Both the position numbers and the translations under genes were made by a program. From Xanthobacteraceae bacterium (GTDB lineage: Bacteria; Pseudomonadota; Alphaproteobacteria; Rhizobiales; Xanthobacteraceae), in assembly GCA_030037185.1 (NCBI GenBank), contig JASHRR010000580.1:1-11553 (forward strand): a DNA stretch of 11,553 nucleotides, written 5' to 3'. Position 1 is the first letter of the stretch. Every line of letters starts with the position of its first letter. The notes beneath the pieces are model-generated. The model had not been told where the DNA came from, searched no databases, and was given only the letters and a program-made list of their open reading frames with translations. Positions 1-6,942 of this stretch are shown here, piece after piece.

Positions 1-975
1 ATTTGATGCCATCCCACTCCCGCTGCGCCGCATCGGCCTCTTGCTGCCGCCTTTCGAGCCTCTCCCGCGCTTCGCTCTCGAGATCGGCAACGCGCTGGCG
101 GGCCTGATCCGAAACTGCAACATTCGGATACCGGCTAAGGAATGCCAGCAGCGCCGGCGAATCCGTCGACAGCTTGACCTTTTCCCATTCCTGCGCGGCC
201 TCGTGCTCCACCTGCCGCTTCTTTGCCTCCGCGGCTGCGGCCTGCTGCTCACGCTCCTTCGCCTCGCGATCCAGCACGCCCAGCCGCTGCTGCGCCTCGC
301 CGCTCGCCAGCGGCGAAGTCGGATGGCGCCCGATGAAGGCCTTCACGGCCGCACGGTCGTCGGTGGATTTGATGCCATCCCACTCCCGCTGCGCCGCATC
401 GGCCTCTTGCTGCCGCCTTTCGAGCCTCTCCCGCGCTTCGCTCTCGAGATCGGCAACGCGCTGCCGGGCCTGATCCGAAACCGCGACATTCGGATACCGG
501 CTAAGGAATGCCAGCAGCGCCGGCGGGTCCGTCGACAGCTTGACCTTTTCCCACTCCTGCGCGGCCTCGTGCTCCACCTGCCGCTTCTTCGCCTCCGCGG
601 CTGCGGCCTGCTGCGCACGCTCCTTCGCCTCGCGATCCAGCACGCCCAGCCGCTGCTGCGCCTCGCCGCTCGCCAGCGGCGAAGTCGGATGGCGCCCGAT
701 GAAGGCCTTCAGGGCCGCACGGTCGTCGGTGGATTTGATGCCATCCCACTCCTGCTGCGCCGCCTCGGCCTCTTGCTGCTGTCTTTCCAGCCTCTCCCGC
801 GCTTCGCGCTCGAGATCGGCAACGCGCTGGCGGGCCTGATCCGAAACTGCAACATTCGGATACCGGCTAAGGAATGCCAGCAGGGCCGGCGAATCCGTCG
901 ACAGCTTGACCTTTTCCCATTCTTGCGCGGCCTCGCGCTCCAGCTGCCGCTTCTTCGCCTCGGCGGCTTCCGCCT
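1..975 (-). repeat. 366-bp in-frame tandem repeats in the caspase tail
   Basis: The motif atttgatgccatcccactcc starts at 1, 367 and 733, an exact period of 366 bp (122 codons). Units 1-366 and 367-732 are near-identical over their whole length. The third unit matches until about 975 and then diverges into an older module. Each unit encodes two modules (one starting EWEKVKLSTD, one starting EWDGIKSTDD), each followed by a charged helical spacer. More copies may continue past the left edge. The near identity at DNA level, including synonymous positions, indicates recent duplication or ongoing gene conversion. Confidence 0.93.
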
Positions 976-2422
976 CCTGTCTCGCCCTCCGCTCGCGCTC
1001 CTCCTGGTCGATCGCGGCGAGCCGCTGTCGCGCCTCCGCCAGCAGGGGAGAATCAGGATGCCGATTGATGAAGCCGAGGACCGCGTTCCGGTCGCCGGTA
1101 TTCTTGATCTTCGTCCAGGCCTGGGCAGCCTCGCGTTCTGCTTCCAGCTTCTTGGCGGCGGCGATTTCGGCCTGTTTTTTGGCCTCCCGGTCTTTGGCCT
1201 GCTGATCAAGCTCGTTCAGACGCGCCTTGCCGGTGTCTGCCGCCAGGGTCGAAGCCGGAAAGGTCTTCATGAACTTGTGAATGGCCGCCGCGTCGTCCTT
1301 GTCGACCCTCTCCCATGCCCGCGTCACCTCTCCGTCGGCAAGAACCTGGAGCCGGCGCTCGGCGTTCATGGCCAGCGGTGAGACAGGAAATCGTTTGATG
1401 AAGTTCCTGAGCGCTGCCTGGTCGGTGGCGTCCTTGATTTTCTCCCACGCCGTATCGTCAGACCCAGGCAGAGCAGGGGGCGGCAACTTGCCGAGGGCTT
1501 CCCGGGCGAGGTCGGCATAGTACCCGGTCGGATACTGCGCGAGAAATGTCTCGAACGCCCGGCGGGTGCCCAACTTGTCAGCGCGGTCGTAATCGCCCTT
1601 GACCTCATTGAGGGCCGGCTGAAGTGGAACCAGCGAAATGTGGTCACCGCCGAGCGAGCCGTAAACAAAAGGACGCTGCCGCTTGTCGGTCGCCTTCAGC
1701 ACGTCATCCCGGATGCGGCCGAAGGCAAAACGAATATCCTCCACCGGCTCCGGGAGGTGCCTGAGGAGGGCCGCCGTGAAGGGACTGTGTGCGTCGTCGC
1801 CGACCCCGTCCTCGGCGGACGTTCCCGCCGCCGCCGCATACGCGACCAGGGTCTGCGACCCGGCCACATTGACACGACCAAGGCCCGATTTCTGCCCGCT
1901 GAGGACGGGCGCCGTGCTGCGCACTGCCTGCTGCTGCTGTTTCGCAGCCAGGAATGGGTTGTCGCGACAGGCATCGACAATGACCAGGCGCAGTTTCTTG
2001 GCTGCGTCTGAATCGACGATGCGATCCAGATCGATGGCCTCGTCCTCGACGTCCCGGTCGCTCGCGAGTTTCGCGTCCACCGGTAGCATGTAATTGACAC
2101 CGCCGACCTCGATGGCGTGACCCGCATAATACACCACCGCCACGTCGGCATTAGCCGACGCATCCGCGAAGTGCCTGATGGCGCGCTTGAATTCCAGATT
2201 TCCGACATCGGTCACCAGGTCAACCTGGTCAAACCCCATGTCCTTGAACATCTTGGCGATCGCCGGCGCATCGTTCTTGGGATTGAGAAGCTGCTCGAAG
2301 TTCTGGTAGCTGTAATTGCCGATGACCAGTGCCACCCGCTTGTCGGCCAAGCCCCTTTCCACCGAACCGACCAACGCCGCGCCGCCGAGAAAAATAGACG
2401 TCAGCACACTAAACCGGCGCAT
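1..2422 (-). CDS. Secreted caspase-like protease (peptidase C14) with long repeat tail, 3' end outside window
   Basis: Reading the minus strand from the ATG at 2422-2420 gives an open frame of 807 codons to the window edge, with no stop. Residues 1-26 look like a signal peptide (MRR, hydrophobic stretch, cleavage near GLA|DKR), so the protein is probably periplasmic. Residues 27-266 are a caspase-fold domain: it opens with RVALVIGNYSY, carries the catalytic His in YYAGH (H102) and the catalytic Cys in VDACRDNPF (C152), and ends near RPFVYGSLGG. From about residue 277 the tail consists of at least ten modules of the type W-x-K/G-I-K..(T)D..A...F(I/L).R.P.S.LA..A..RL..L, separated from the fourth on by E/A/R/Q-rich helical spacers likely to form coiled coils. 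The last modules lie in near-identical 122-residue units. It is transcribed divergently from the kinase operon at 2582. Family membership is firm. Substrate and trigger are unknown, and the tail length cannot be known from here. Confidence 0.9.
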   Translation of the reverse strand, partial: MRRFSVLTSIFLGGAALVGSVERGLADKRVALVIGNYSYQNFEQLLNPKNDAPAIAKMFKDMGFDQVDLVTDVGNLEFKRAIRHFADASANADVAVVYYAGHAIEVGGVNYMLPVDAKLASDRDVEDEAIDLDRIVDSDAAKKLRLVIVDACRDNPFLAAKQQQQAVRSTAPVLSGQKSGLGRVNVAGSQTLVAYAAAAGTSAEDGVGDDAHSPFTAALLRHLPEPVEDIRFAFGRIRDDVLKATDKRQRPFVYGSLGGDHISLVPLQPALNEVKGDYDRADKLGTRRAFETFLAQYPTGYYADLAREALGKLPPPALPGSDDTAWEKIKDATDQAALRNFIKRFPVSPLAMNAERRLQVLADGEVTRAWERVDKDDAAAIHKFMKTFPASTLAADTGKARLNELDQQAKDREAKKQAEIAAAKKLEAEREAAQAWTKIKNTGDRNAVLGFINRHPDSPLLAEARQRLAAIDQEERERRARQEAEAAEAKKRQLEREAAQEWEKVKLSTDSPALLAFLSRYPNVAVSDQARQRVADLEREARERLERQQQEAEAAQQEWDGIKSTDDRAALKAFIGRHPTSPLASGEAQQRLGVLDREAKERAQQAAAAEAKKRQVEHEAAQEWEKVKLSTDPPALLAFLSRYPNVAVSDQARQRVADLESEARERLERRQQEADAAQREWDGIKSTDDRAAVKAFIGRHPTSPLASGEAQQRLGVLDREAKEREQQAAAAEAKKRQVEHEAAQEWEKVKLSTDSPALLAFLSRYPNVAVSDQARQRVADLESEARERLERRQQEADAAQREWDGIK

Positions 2423-2490
2423 GGTCTCACAATGTCCTGCGATCGATGCCGGGCAATTCTCTCTCTTGCCCCCGAAACACAGCAGATGAA

Positions 2491-2519
2491 AAATTAGCGC
2501 GGGGTCACGGCACCGGCAA
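2491..2519 (-). promoter_or_regulatory. Possible sigma70-type promoter for the caspase gene
   Basis: On the minus strand TTGCCG (2519-2514) is followed after 17 bases by TAATTT (2496-2491), about 70 bases upstream of the ATG. The -35 matches four of six consensus positions and the -10 only three, so this is a weak candidate chosen mainly by spacing and location in the divergent intergenic region. Confidence 0.25.
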
Positions 2520-2558
2520 GCCCTTCCGGTGGCTCTGCCAGCAGGACGACACAATTGA

Positions 2559-2564
2559 TATGAT
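2559..2564 (+). promoter_or_regulatory. Possible -10 element for the kinase operon
   Basis: TATGAT lies in a short AT-rich patch just before the kinase start, within an otherwise GC-rich 159-bp divergent intergenic region. No good -35 is seen 16-18 bases upstream. Transcription from here would give a leader of only about 10 bases before the TTG start at 2582, or about 35 before the GTG at 2606. Confidence 0.25.
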
Positions 2565-2581
2565 ATTTTGATCCCTACAGC

Positions 2582-4267
2582 TTGAGAACCACCGGCTCGA
2601 GTCTCGTGTTTGATGAACTGAACAGCGAGCCCGTATCCCATGACTTCGCGCTGCCCGCCGGTGCGAAGCTCTTCGAGTTCGAGATCGAATCGGTGCTGGG
2701 ATACACGAGTTTCGGCATCACCTATCGGGCGACCGATAGGTTGCTGCGCGAGGCCGTCGCAATAAAGGAATATCTGCCGAACGAAGTTGCCGTCCGATTG
2801 CCGGACGGGGCCGTGCGCGCCAAGTCGGACGAAAAGCAGGAAGAATTCAAGACGGGACTTGAGGCATTCCTGGAAGAAGCGCGCCTAATGGCGCTGTTTC
2901 ACGACGATCACATCGTTCGCGTACGGCGCTATTTCGAGATGAACGGCACAGGCTATATTGTGCTCGACTTGGAACAGGGCCAGACTTTAAGTCATCTTGT
3001 CGAGGATGCGCCACTTCCGGAAGCCGAATTCCTCGATATCTTTTCTGCGATGCTTGATGGGGTCGAACTCATTCACAATTGTGCCATTCTGCACAACGAC
3101 CTCAAACCGAACAACATTATGCTGCGCGATGATGGCTCGGTGGTCATCATTGATTTTGGCGCTGCCTGGGACTTCAGGAGATCCATCACCGCCACTGCTT
3201 CCGGCTATTCGTCTCCGCAACAACATGGCGTCGGCGATCAATGGGGGCCGTGGAGCGATCTGTATGCACTCGGCGCGATCGCCTATCGCTGCACTACCGG
3301 ATCGGCGCCGCCCGCTTTACCCCAGCGCCTGCACAATGATCCGTACGTCCCGGCCGCCATCGCCGCTGCGAGAACATACAACAAGGCCCTGCTTTCGGTA
3401 ATCGACTGGATGCTGAAGGTTGAAAAAGCGGATCGCCCGCGGTCTGTGGCGCAAGTACGCTTAGCGATGCGGACGGGAATCGTTCCATCCGGCCCTCCGA
3501 AAATCGCTTCGGGCATAGAGCAGGCCCTGGAGCGGGTCGTCACGGCGGAGTTCGCCGACCGGCGTTCCGCCGGGAAAGTCCGCGGCCGTTCACTGACGCC
3601 CGTGGTGCTTATGCTGTTTGGCACGATCGTCCTTTCGGGCTCCGGTCTGGCGGTCTTGAAAGCAGAATCTATTTCTGAAATCGCATGTGGGCGTTTCGGA
3701 ATATTGTGCACCTCATGGCAGACGGCATTGCTGGCAGCCTCGGCCTGTTTTACTGAAACGGATGTCTGCAAGGCCAGTTCCTGCACGATGGCGTTCAGAT
3801 CCAGATTCCCGGCGGATGTGCTGCCGGCGCGGCTTGCCACCTTGGACAGCGCAGCGCGAGAGACGTGCAGGAGGGCACCCGAAGACGCATTGAACGCCGC
3901 AAAACGTTGCGCCGCGCGGTTTGCGGGGTTGCCGGCGGCTAGCTGCGAGGTCATTGACTGCTATGAAGATTATCTCATTCGCTTTCCCGACGGTCCCAGT
4001 GCCGGAGAGGTGAAAGAGAGCCTGCACAAGGCAAATGCAGCGTGTCTGGAACCACAGATCTTCAACCAGGCCGTTGCGTGCAGCATCGCCAGCCCCTGCG
4101 AGGCGGTCGCGTGCTTTGGCGCCCATCGGGAGGTCTATCCGGACAGCATGCTCCGACCGCAGGCCGATCTCGCGATCACGCGCGCAGCAGGCTTGTGCGC
4201 CTCAACGGAGCAGAAGTCTCCGACGGCCCAGCCTGCGCCACGCGGCAATCCCGGCCGTTCGCCTTGA
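2582..4267 (+). CDS. Transmembrane Ser/Thr protein kinase with cysteine-rich periplasmic domain
   Basis: A 561-residue protein. Residues about 33-300 form an Hanks-type kinase domain: glycine loop LGYTSFGITY (39-48, with Thr where the second Gly usually sits), VAIK with the ATP-anchoring Lys at 62, a Glu in FLEEARLM (98-99), catalytic loop HNDLKPNNI (171-179, D173), DFG at 191-193 and activation-segment end GYSSPQQ. Arg before the catalytic Asp is replaced by Asn (non-RD kinase). A single hydrophobic helix (about 339-360) follows, and then roughly 200 residues that should be periplasmic. This part holds 14 cysteines and three loosely repeated C...C...(F/Y)P...A...C units. The frame opens at TTG 2582 after an in-frame TGA at 2561. 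No clear ribosome site precedes it, and GTG 2606 is an alternative start. It heads an operon with the next two genes (15-base gap) and is divergent from the caspase. It probably phosphorylates a cytoplasmic target in response to an envelope cue; that role is inferred. Confidence 0.9.
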   Translation: MRTTGSSLVFDELNSEPVSHDFALPAGAKLFEFEIESVLGYTSFGITYRATDRLLREAVAIKEYLPNEVAVRLPDGAVRAKSDEKQEEFKTGLEAFLEEARLMALFHDDHIVRVRRYFEMNGTGYIVLDLEQGQTLSHLVEDAPLPEAEFLDIFSAMLDGVELIHNCAILHNDLKPNNIMLRDDGSVVIIDFGAAWDFRRSITATASGYSSPQQHGVGDQWGPWSDLYALGAIAYRCTTGSAPPALPQRLHNDPYVPAAIAAARTYNKALLSVIDWMLKVEKADRPRSVAQVRLAMRTGIVPSGPPKIASGIEQALERVVTAEFADRRSAGKVRGRSLTPVVLMLFGTIVLSGSGLAVLKAESISEIACGRFGILCTSWQTALLAASACFTETDVCKASSCTMAFRSRFPADVLPARLATLDSAARETCRRAPEDALNAAKRCAARFAGLPAASCEVIDCYEDYLIRFPDGPSAGEVKESLHKANAACLEPQIFNQAVACSIASPCEAVACFGAHREVYPDSMLRPQADLAITRAAGLCASTEQKSPTAQPAPRGNPGRSP

Positions 4268-4282
4268 AGCGGGACCGTGCAC

Positions 4283-5386
4283 ATGACTACGACTCCGTAC
4301 AGCACCAGCGGCAAGGCGAGATGGCCGGCGCGCCGTAGGGCGATTGCGGCGGCCGCATCGCTATTCTGCGCGGCAGTTCTTGCAATCGCACCCAGGCTTG
4401 CGCTCTCCCTGGACCAACCGATGCGATTCACCGGCTTCGCCGGCGGACCTTTCTCACCCGTGTCGGCTCTCCGGTCAATCCGCAGCGGCATTGTTCCCGT
4501 CGCCTGGCGGCTGACGGGCGTCCCAGCCTGGATCGACGCAACCGAACTGGGCGGCGTTTCGATGTCATCGGAAACGCCCATCCAATTGCGGCCTAACGCT
4601 GCCGCGGCCCGTCTGCAGCCCGGCATCTATCAGGCAGAGATCATGATTGTCAGTTCATCCATTTCGGCAGTGCCGGCACTCCAGGTCTTGCTCGATGTCA
4701 AGCCTCGTGAACCCAACCGCCCGGAACCCCCTCGCCGTGATCGCTCGCAGCTCGGGAAATCCGTTGAGAACATTTCCTGTGCCGCATCTGTGAGCCGCTG
4801 GAAAGATTACGATGTCCTGTCGGGCTTCGTGGATTCCCTCGATCACCTTGTTAGTGTCAAGGAGGTCGCCGACTCGGTCTCGGGCACCTTGCTGGGAGAC
4901 ATTGCCGTGATCGGAGCCGGACCGTGCGCCATTGTCAGGTCGCTGGGGAAGATGATGTTTGCAGCCCCCGGTCCGAGCATCGACATTGGCCCGTCCGACG
5001 TCTTCCACGCGGGGGACGTACTGAAGATCGAGATACAGGCTCCCGACAATGCCCGCTATCTGGAAGCATTTTACCTGCAGTCTGACGGGATCGTCCGGCA
5101 TCTCACGGCTGATGGCGGCATGCTTCCCCCCGTTCACGAGACATTGGTGTTCGGCGACGGGATGAACGGCCGAAGCAAATTCACGGTCGGCGCTCCTTTT
5201 GGGCAGGAAATGATTCTTGCTCTCGCATCCAACGAGCCTATCCTCGGTCCCGATGTGCCGACAACGCAGTCCAGCAATGAGCTTCTCAACGCTCTTAACA
5301 GCGCGTTTCCTGGCTTGGCGGCCGTCGCGGAGGCGGATGGATCTGTTACTGCAAGAGCGAAGTTCTTAACCGTGCGAGGGAGGTAA
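4283..5386 (+). CDS. Exported DUF4384 protein with BACON/Ig-like N-terminal region
   Basis: The product is 367 residues from ATG 4283. GGGA at 4271-4274 sits 8 bases before it, whereas the in-frame GTG at 4277 would be too close to that site. The N-terminus has an RRR patch followed by a long hydrophobic stretch ending near ALS, a signal peptide or uncleaved anchor. Residues about 45-130 (FTGFAGGPFSPVS ... W ... ASRLQPGIY-like pattern, L-x-V) resemble BACON/Ig-like repeats in which a GGPFSP motif leads a beta-sandwich. After a Pro/Arg-rich linker the C-terminal part contains GDVLKIEIQAPDNARYLEAF and an LTADGG ... FTVGAPFGQEMILALASNEPI stretch, typical of DUF4384, a family found next to caspase-like proteases and kinases in bacteria. 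It lies between the kinase (15-base gap) and the OmpA protein (4-base gap), so it is probably an envelope adaptor. No enzymatic function is evident. Confidence 0.8.
   Translation: MTTTPYSTSGKARWPARRRAIAAAASLFCAAVLAIAPRLALSLDQPMRFTGFAGGPFSPVSALRSIRSGIVPVAWRLTGVPAWIDATELGGVSMSSETPIQLRPNAAAARLQPGIYQAEIMIVSSSISAVPALQVLLDVKPREPNRPEPPRRDRSQLGKSVENISCAASVSRWKDYDVLSGFVDSLDHLVSVKEVADSVSGTLLGDIAVIGAGPCAIVRSLGKMMFAAPGPSIDIGPSDVFHAGDVLKIEIQAPDNARYLEAFYLQSDGIVRHLTADGGMLPPVHETLVFGDGMNGRSKFTVGAPFGQEMILALASNEPILGPDVPTTQSSNELLNALNSAFPGLAAVAEADGSVTARAKFLTVRGR
5379..5383 (+). promoter_or_regulatory. Ribosome binding site GGAGG for the OmpA-family gene
   Basis: GGAGG overlaps the last codons of the upstream DUF4384 gene and sits 7 bases before ATG 5391. 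It fixes the start and supports coupled translation of the two genes. Confidence 0.75.
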
Positions 5387-5390
5387 TCCA

Positions 5391-6053
5391 ATGGTACGAA
5401 ACGTATGGAGGCGAGGTCTGGTTCTGGCCGTAGCGCAGCTTGCGCTGACCGCCGGCCCGGGGATGTCGCAGTCTGCGCCGCGGCACGCCGACAGCTTCAC
5501 CAATGAAGAACTGGTGTGCGCGCTCAATCCTAAATGCGGGGCTGACCGCGTCGGCCCGGGGACGCCGCAGCAGGCCGACAGCTTCACCAATGAAGAACTG
5601 GTGTGCGCGCTCAATCCGACATGCGGGGCCGACCGCGTCATCAGCCGACACCGCGGCATCACCATCAGCCAGCCGGAGTCCCCGAGGCGCACGGCACCGC
5701 CACCCTATTTCAACAACATCACGTTCAATTTCGACTCGGCCCAGCTGACAAACGAAGCGCAAGCAATGCTGGGCCGGATCGCCGTCGCATTGCGCGACCC
5801 CAGCATCAGGAGGTTGGCGTATCGGGTCGAAGGCCACACCGACGCGAAGGGAAGCGTTGCATACAATCAAATCCTGTCGGAACGGCGCGCCGAGGCCGCT
5901 CGCAACTACCTGATCACGATGGGCATCAGCCAGGAAAGGCTGATCGCGGTCGGCTTCGGCAAGACGCGCCCGTTACCTAATCCGCCCGCGGCATCACCCT
6001 ATGCACCTATCAACCGGCGGGTCCAGTTCAGCTGGCTCGATGAGGGACATTGA
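5391..6053 (+). CDS. OmpA-family peptidoglycan-binding protein
   Basis: A 220-residue protein with a signal peptide (WRRGLVLAVAQLALTAGPG, cleavage near SQS|AP). Residues 33-61 and 62-90 are a tandem duplication of a 29-residue unit whose core is ADSFTNEELVCALNP.CGADR, giving two Cys pairs (43/49 and 72/78). After a Pro-rich linker comes an OmpA C-terminal domain (about 105-217): ITFNFDSAQLT, VEGHTDAKGS with the diaminopimelate-contacting Asp, and LSERRAEAARNYL with the conserved Arg, then GFGKTRPL and NRRVQF. This domain binds peptidoglycan non-covalently. There is no beta-barrel, so the protein is probably soluble in the periplasm and attached to the wall. It is the last gene of the kinase operon, only 4 bases behind the DUF4384 gene. 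The domain call is firm; the role as wall sensor for the kinase is inference. Confidence 0.9.
   Translation: MVRNVWRRGLVLAVAQLALTAGPGMSQSAPRHADSFTNEELVCALNPKCGADRVGPGTPQQADSFTNEELVCALNPTCGADRVISRHRGITISQPESPRRTAPPPYFNNITFNFDSAQLTNEAQAMLGRIAVALRDPSIRRLAYRVEGHTDAKGSVAYNQILSERRAEAARNYLITMGISQERLIAVGFGKTRPLPNPPAASPYAPINRRVQFSWLDEGH
5487..5640 (+). repeat. 87-bp in-frame tandem duplication in the OmpA-family gene
   Basis: The sequence starting gccgacagcttcaccaatga occurs at 5487 and again at 5574, an offset of 87 bases (29 codons). The first 44 bases are identical and the next 20 or so nearly so. It duplicates the NEELVCALNPxC motif of the N-terminal region. Confidence 0.9.
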
Positions 6054-6183
6054 ATTTCGGCAGCTCAGGAGTTTCGAGGGCCTGCCAGATGGCGGGCCCT
6101 GCACTCAACAGCAGCGTGCTTCCCACACTATCGGCCGCTTCATCGACTACGTCGCCGAACTTCCGGAGACCCGCACCGAAACG
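6028..6183 (-). pseudogene. Possible 3' relic of an unidentified gene, convergent with the OmpA gene
   Basis: A minus-strand frame is open for 52 codons between in-frame stops (upstream TGA at 6186-6184, terminal TGA at 6030-6028). It reads FGAGLRKFGDVVDEAADSVG and continues STLLLSAGPAIWQALETPEL, which looks like a natural protein end. No ATG is present and only an internal GTG could start it. It overlaps the last 26 bases of the OmpA gene. EAADSVGSTLL and the following AGPAI faintly resemble EVADSVSGTLL and AGPCAI in the DUF4384 protein, but this may be chance. It is not recognised as a known family. Confidence 0.25.
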
Positions 6184-6915
6184 TCAGGCCTTCTACAAGA
6201 TAGGTGGAGGCCGAGAACTGTCTGCCTGTGGCATGTGCTCAGCGACCTCATCACGCCGCAGCCCAAGAGCGTCTGCCGGCCCTTCCTGCCGCCGTTCGAC
6301 TCCGGGGCCTCCATGATGGAGGCGGGTACTCTGCCAGTCGGCACTGCGTTTCGTGCTGGAGAGCTGCGCCGCACGCGGCCGGCCGGCAATTCCCATGCCC
6401 GCATTTGGCAGGATCGGCGATGGCCAACTGGTTCCGAACATCTTGCGCAGGTTCTGACGGACAATTTTCGGTTCTGCAACGGGCCTTTCCCGGTCCATGT
6501 GCCGCCATGGACGGCCCGCAGGTCGTATCAGAAGATCCAGCGGCGCAAGGTCGCTCACAATCAAATAGGAATCGAGGTCAAGCGACTGCGGCCTCGTAAG
6601 AGTATACAATATACATTTCAGTGCAGAAAAGCCACACTTGCGGCCGCCACTTATGTCATAATAGTTTTATGTAGAGAGGGGATGCTATGAATTCAAAGGC
6701 TGATTTCATAGTTTGGCAGTTTTCATAGTTCGCCGGCGGACGCAGAGCAAGCAGAATTCACCATCAGCCAAGGAGGACACCAGCACTTCTGCAACTAAGG
6801 CTTCCGTTTTGCGCTGGGCATTGTGAGACCTCCGATGAGGGCAGGTGGCATTGCCCCAGGTTTGATGACCCCGGCGCAGGTATTGGCATGTGACTAGCGT
6901 GCGGGGAGGGGGGGA
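6054..6915. other. Gene-poor region between the OmpA and outer-membrane barrel genes
   Basis: About 860 bases with several overlapping open frames on both strands but none with recognisable protein character. Besides the minus-strand relic at its left end it has an AT-rich stretch (about 6600-6730). That stretch includes a 13-base palindrome GTATACAATATAC at 6602-6614 and a minimal 13-codon ORF at 6686-6727 preceded by GAGAGGGG. Promoter and operator sites for the downstream barrel gene may lie here, but no good -35/-10 pair was found. No terminator with a T-run was seen after the OmpA gene. Confidence 0.5.
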
Positions 6916-6942
6916 ATGCTGCGTTCAGGGGGAATGCTGCGT
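6910..6942 (+). repeat. 15-bp direct repeat spanning the barrel gene start
   Basis: GGGGGAATGCTGCGT occurs at 6910-6924 and 6928-6942, 18 bases apart and in frame, duplicating a potential start codon (6916 and 6934). Only the first has a properly spaced GGAGG. Confidence 0.8.

Larger units (their letters stand above)
2423..2581. other. Divergent intergenic region between caspase and kinase operon
   Basis: 159 bases separate the two starts, enough for two promoters and shared control. The weak promoter candidates on each strand are listed separately. No obvious operator palindrome was seen. Confidence 0.6.

Noticed and set aside
41..1381. A 446-codon plus-strand open frame opposite the caspase tail
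   Set aside because: It is the antisense of the repeat array. The 366-bp period is a multiple of three, so any stop-free frame in one unit stays open through all units. The Leu/Arg/Pro-rich product has no family character, while the minus frame has signal peptide and catalytic motifs.
1696..2208. Minus-strand 170-codon ORF
   Set aside because: Overlaps the caspase catalytic domain in another frame; the product is Arg/Ser-rich and without motifs.
3283..3954. Minus-strand 223-codon ORF inside the kinase gene
   Set aside because: Shadow of the kinase gene; no recognisable domain and opposite to a frame with all kinase motifs.
6001..6690. 229-codon plus-strand ORF overlapping the OmpA gene end
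   Set aside because: Begins inside the OmpA gene in a different frame, has no ribosome site and no protein-family features.
6686..6727. 13-codon ORF with a good purine-rich upstream stretch, possible leader peptide
   Set aside because: The following gene starts about 190 bases away and no attenuator structure or codon run is visible; too short to support.
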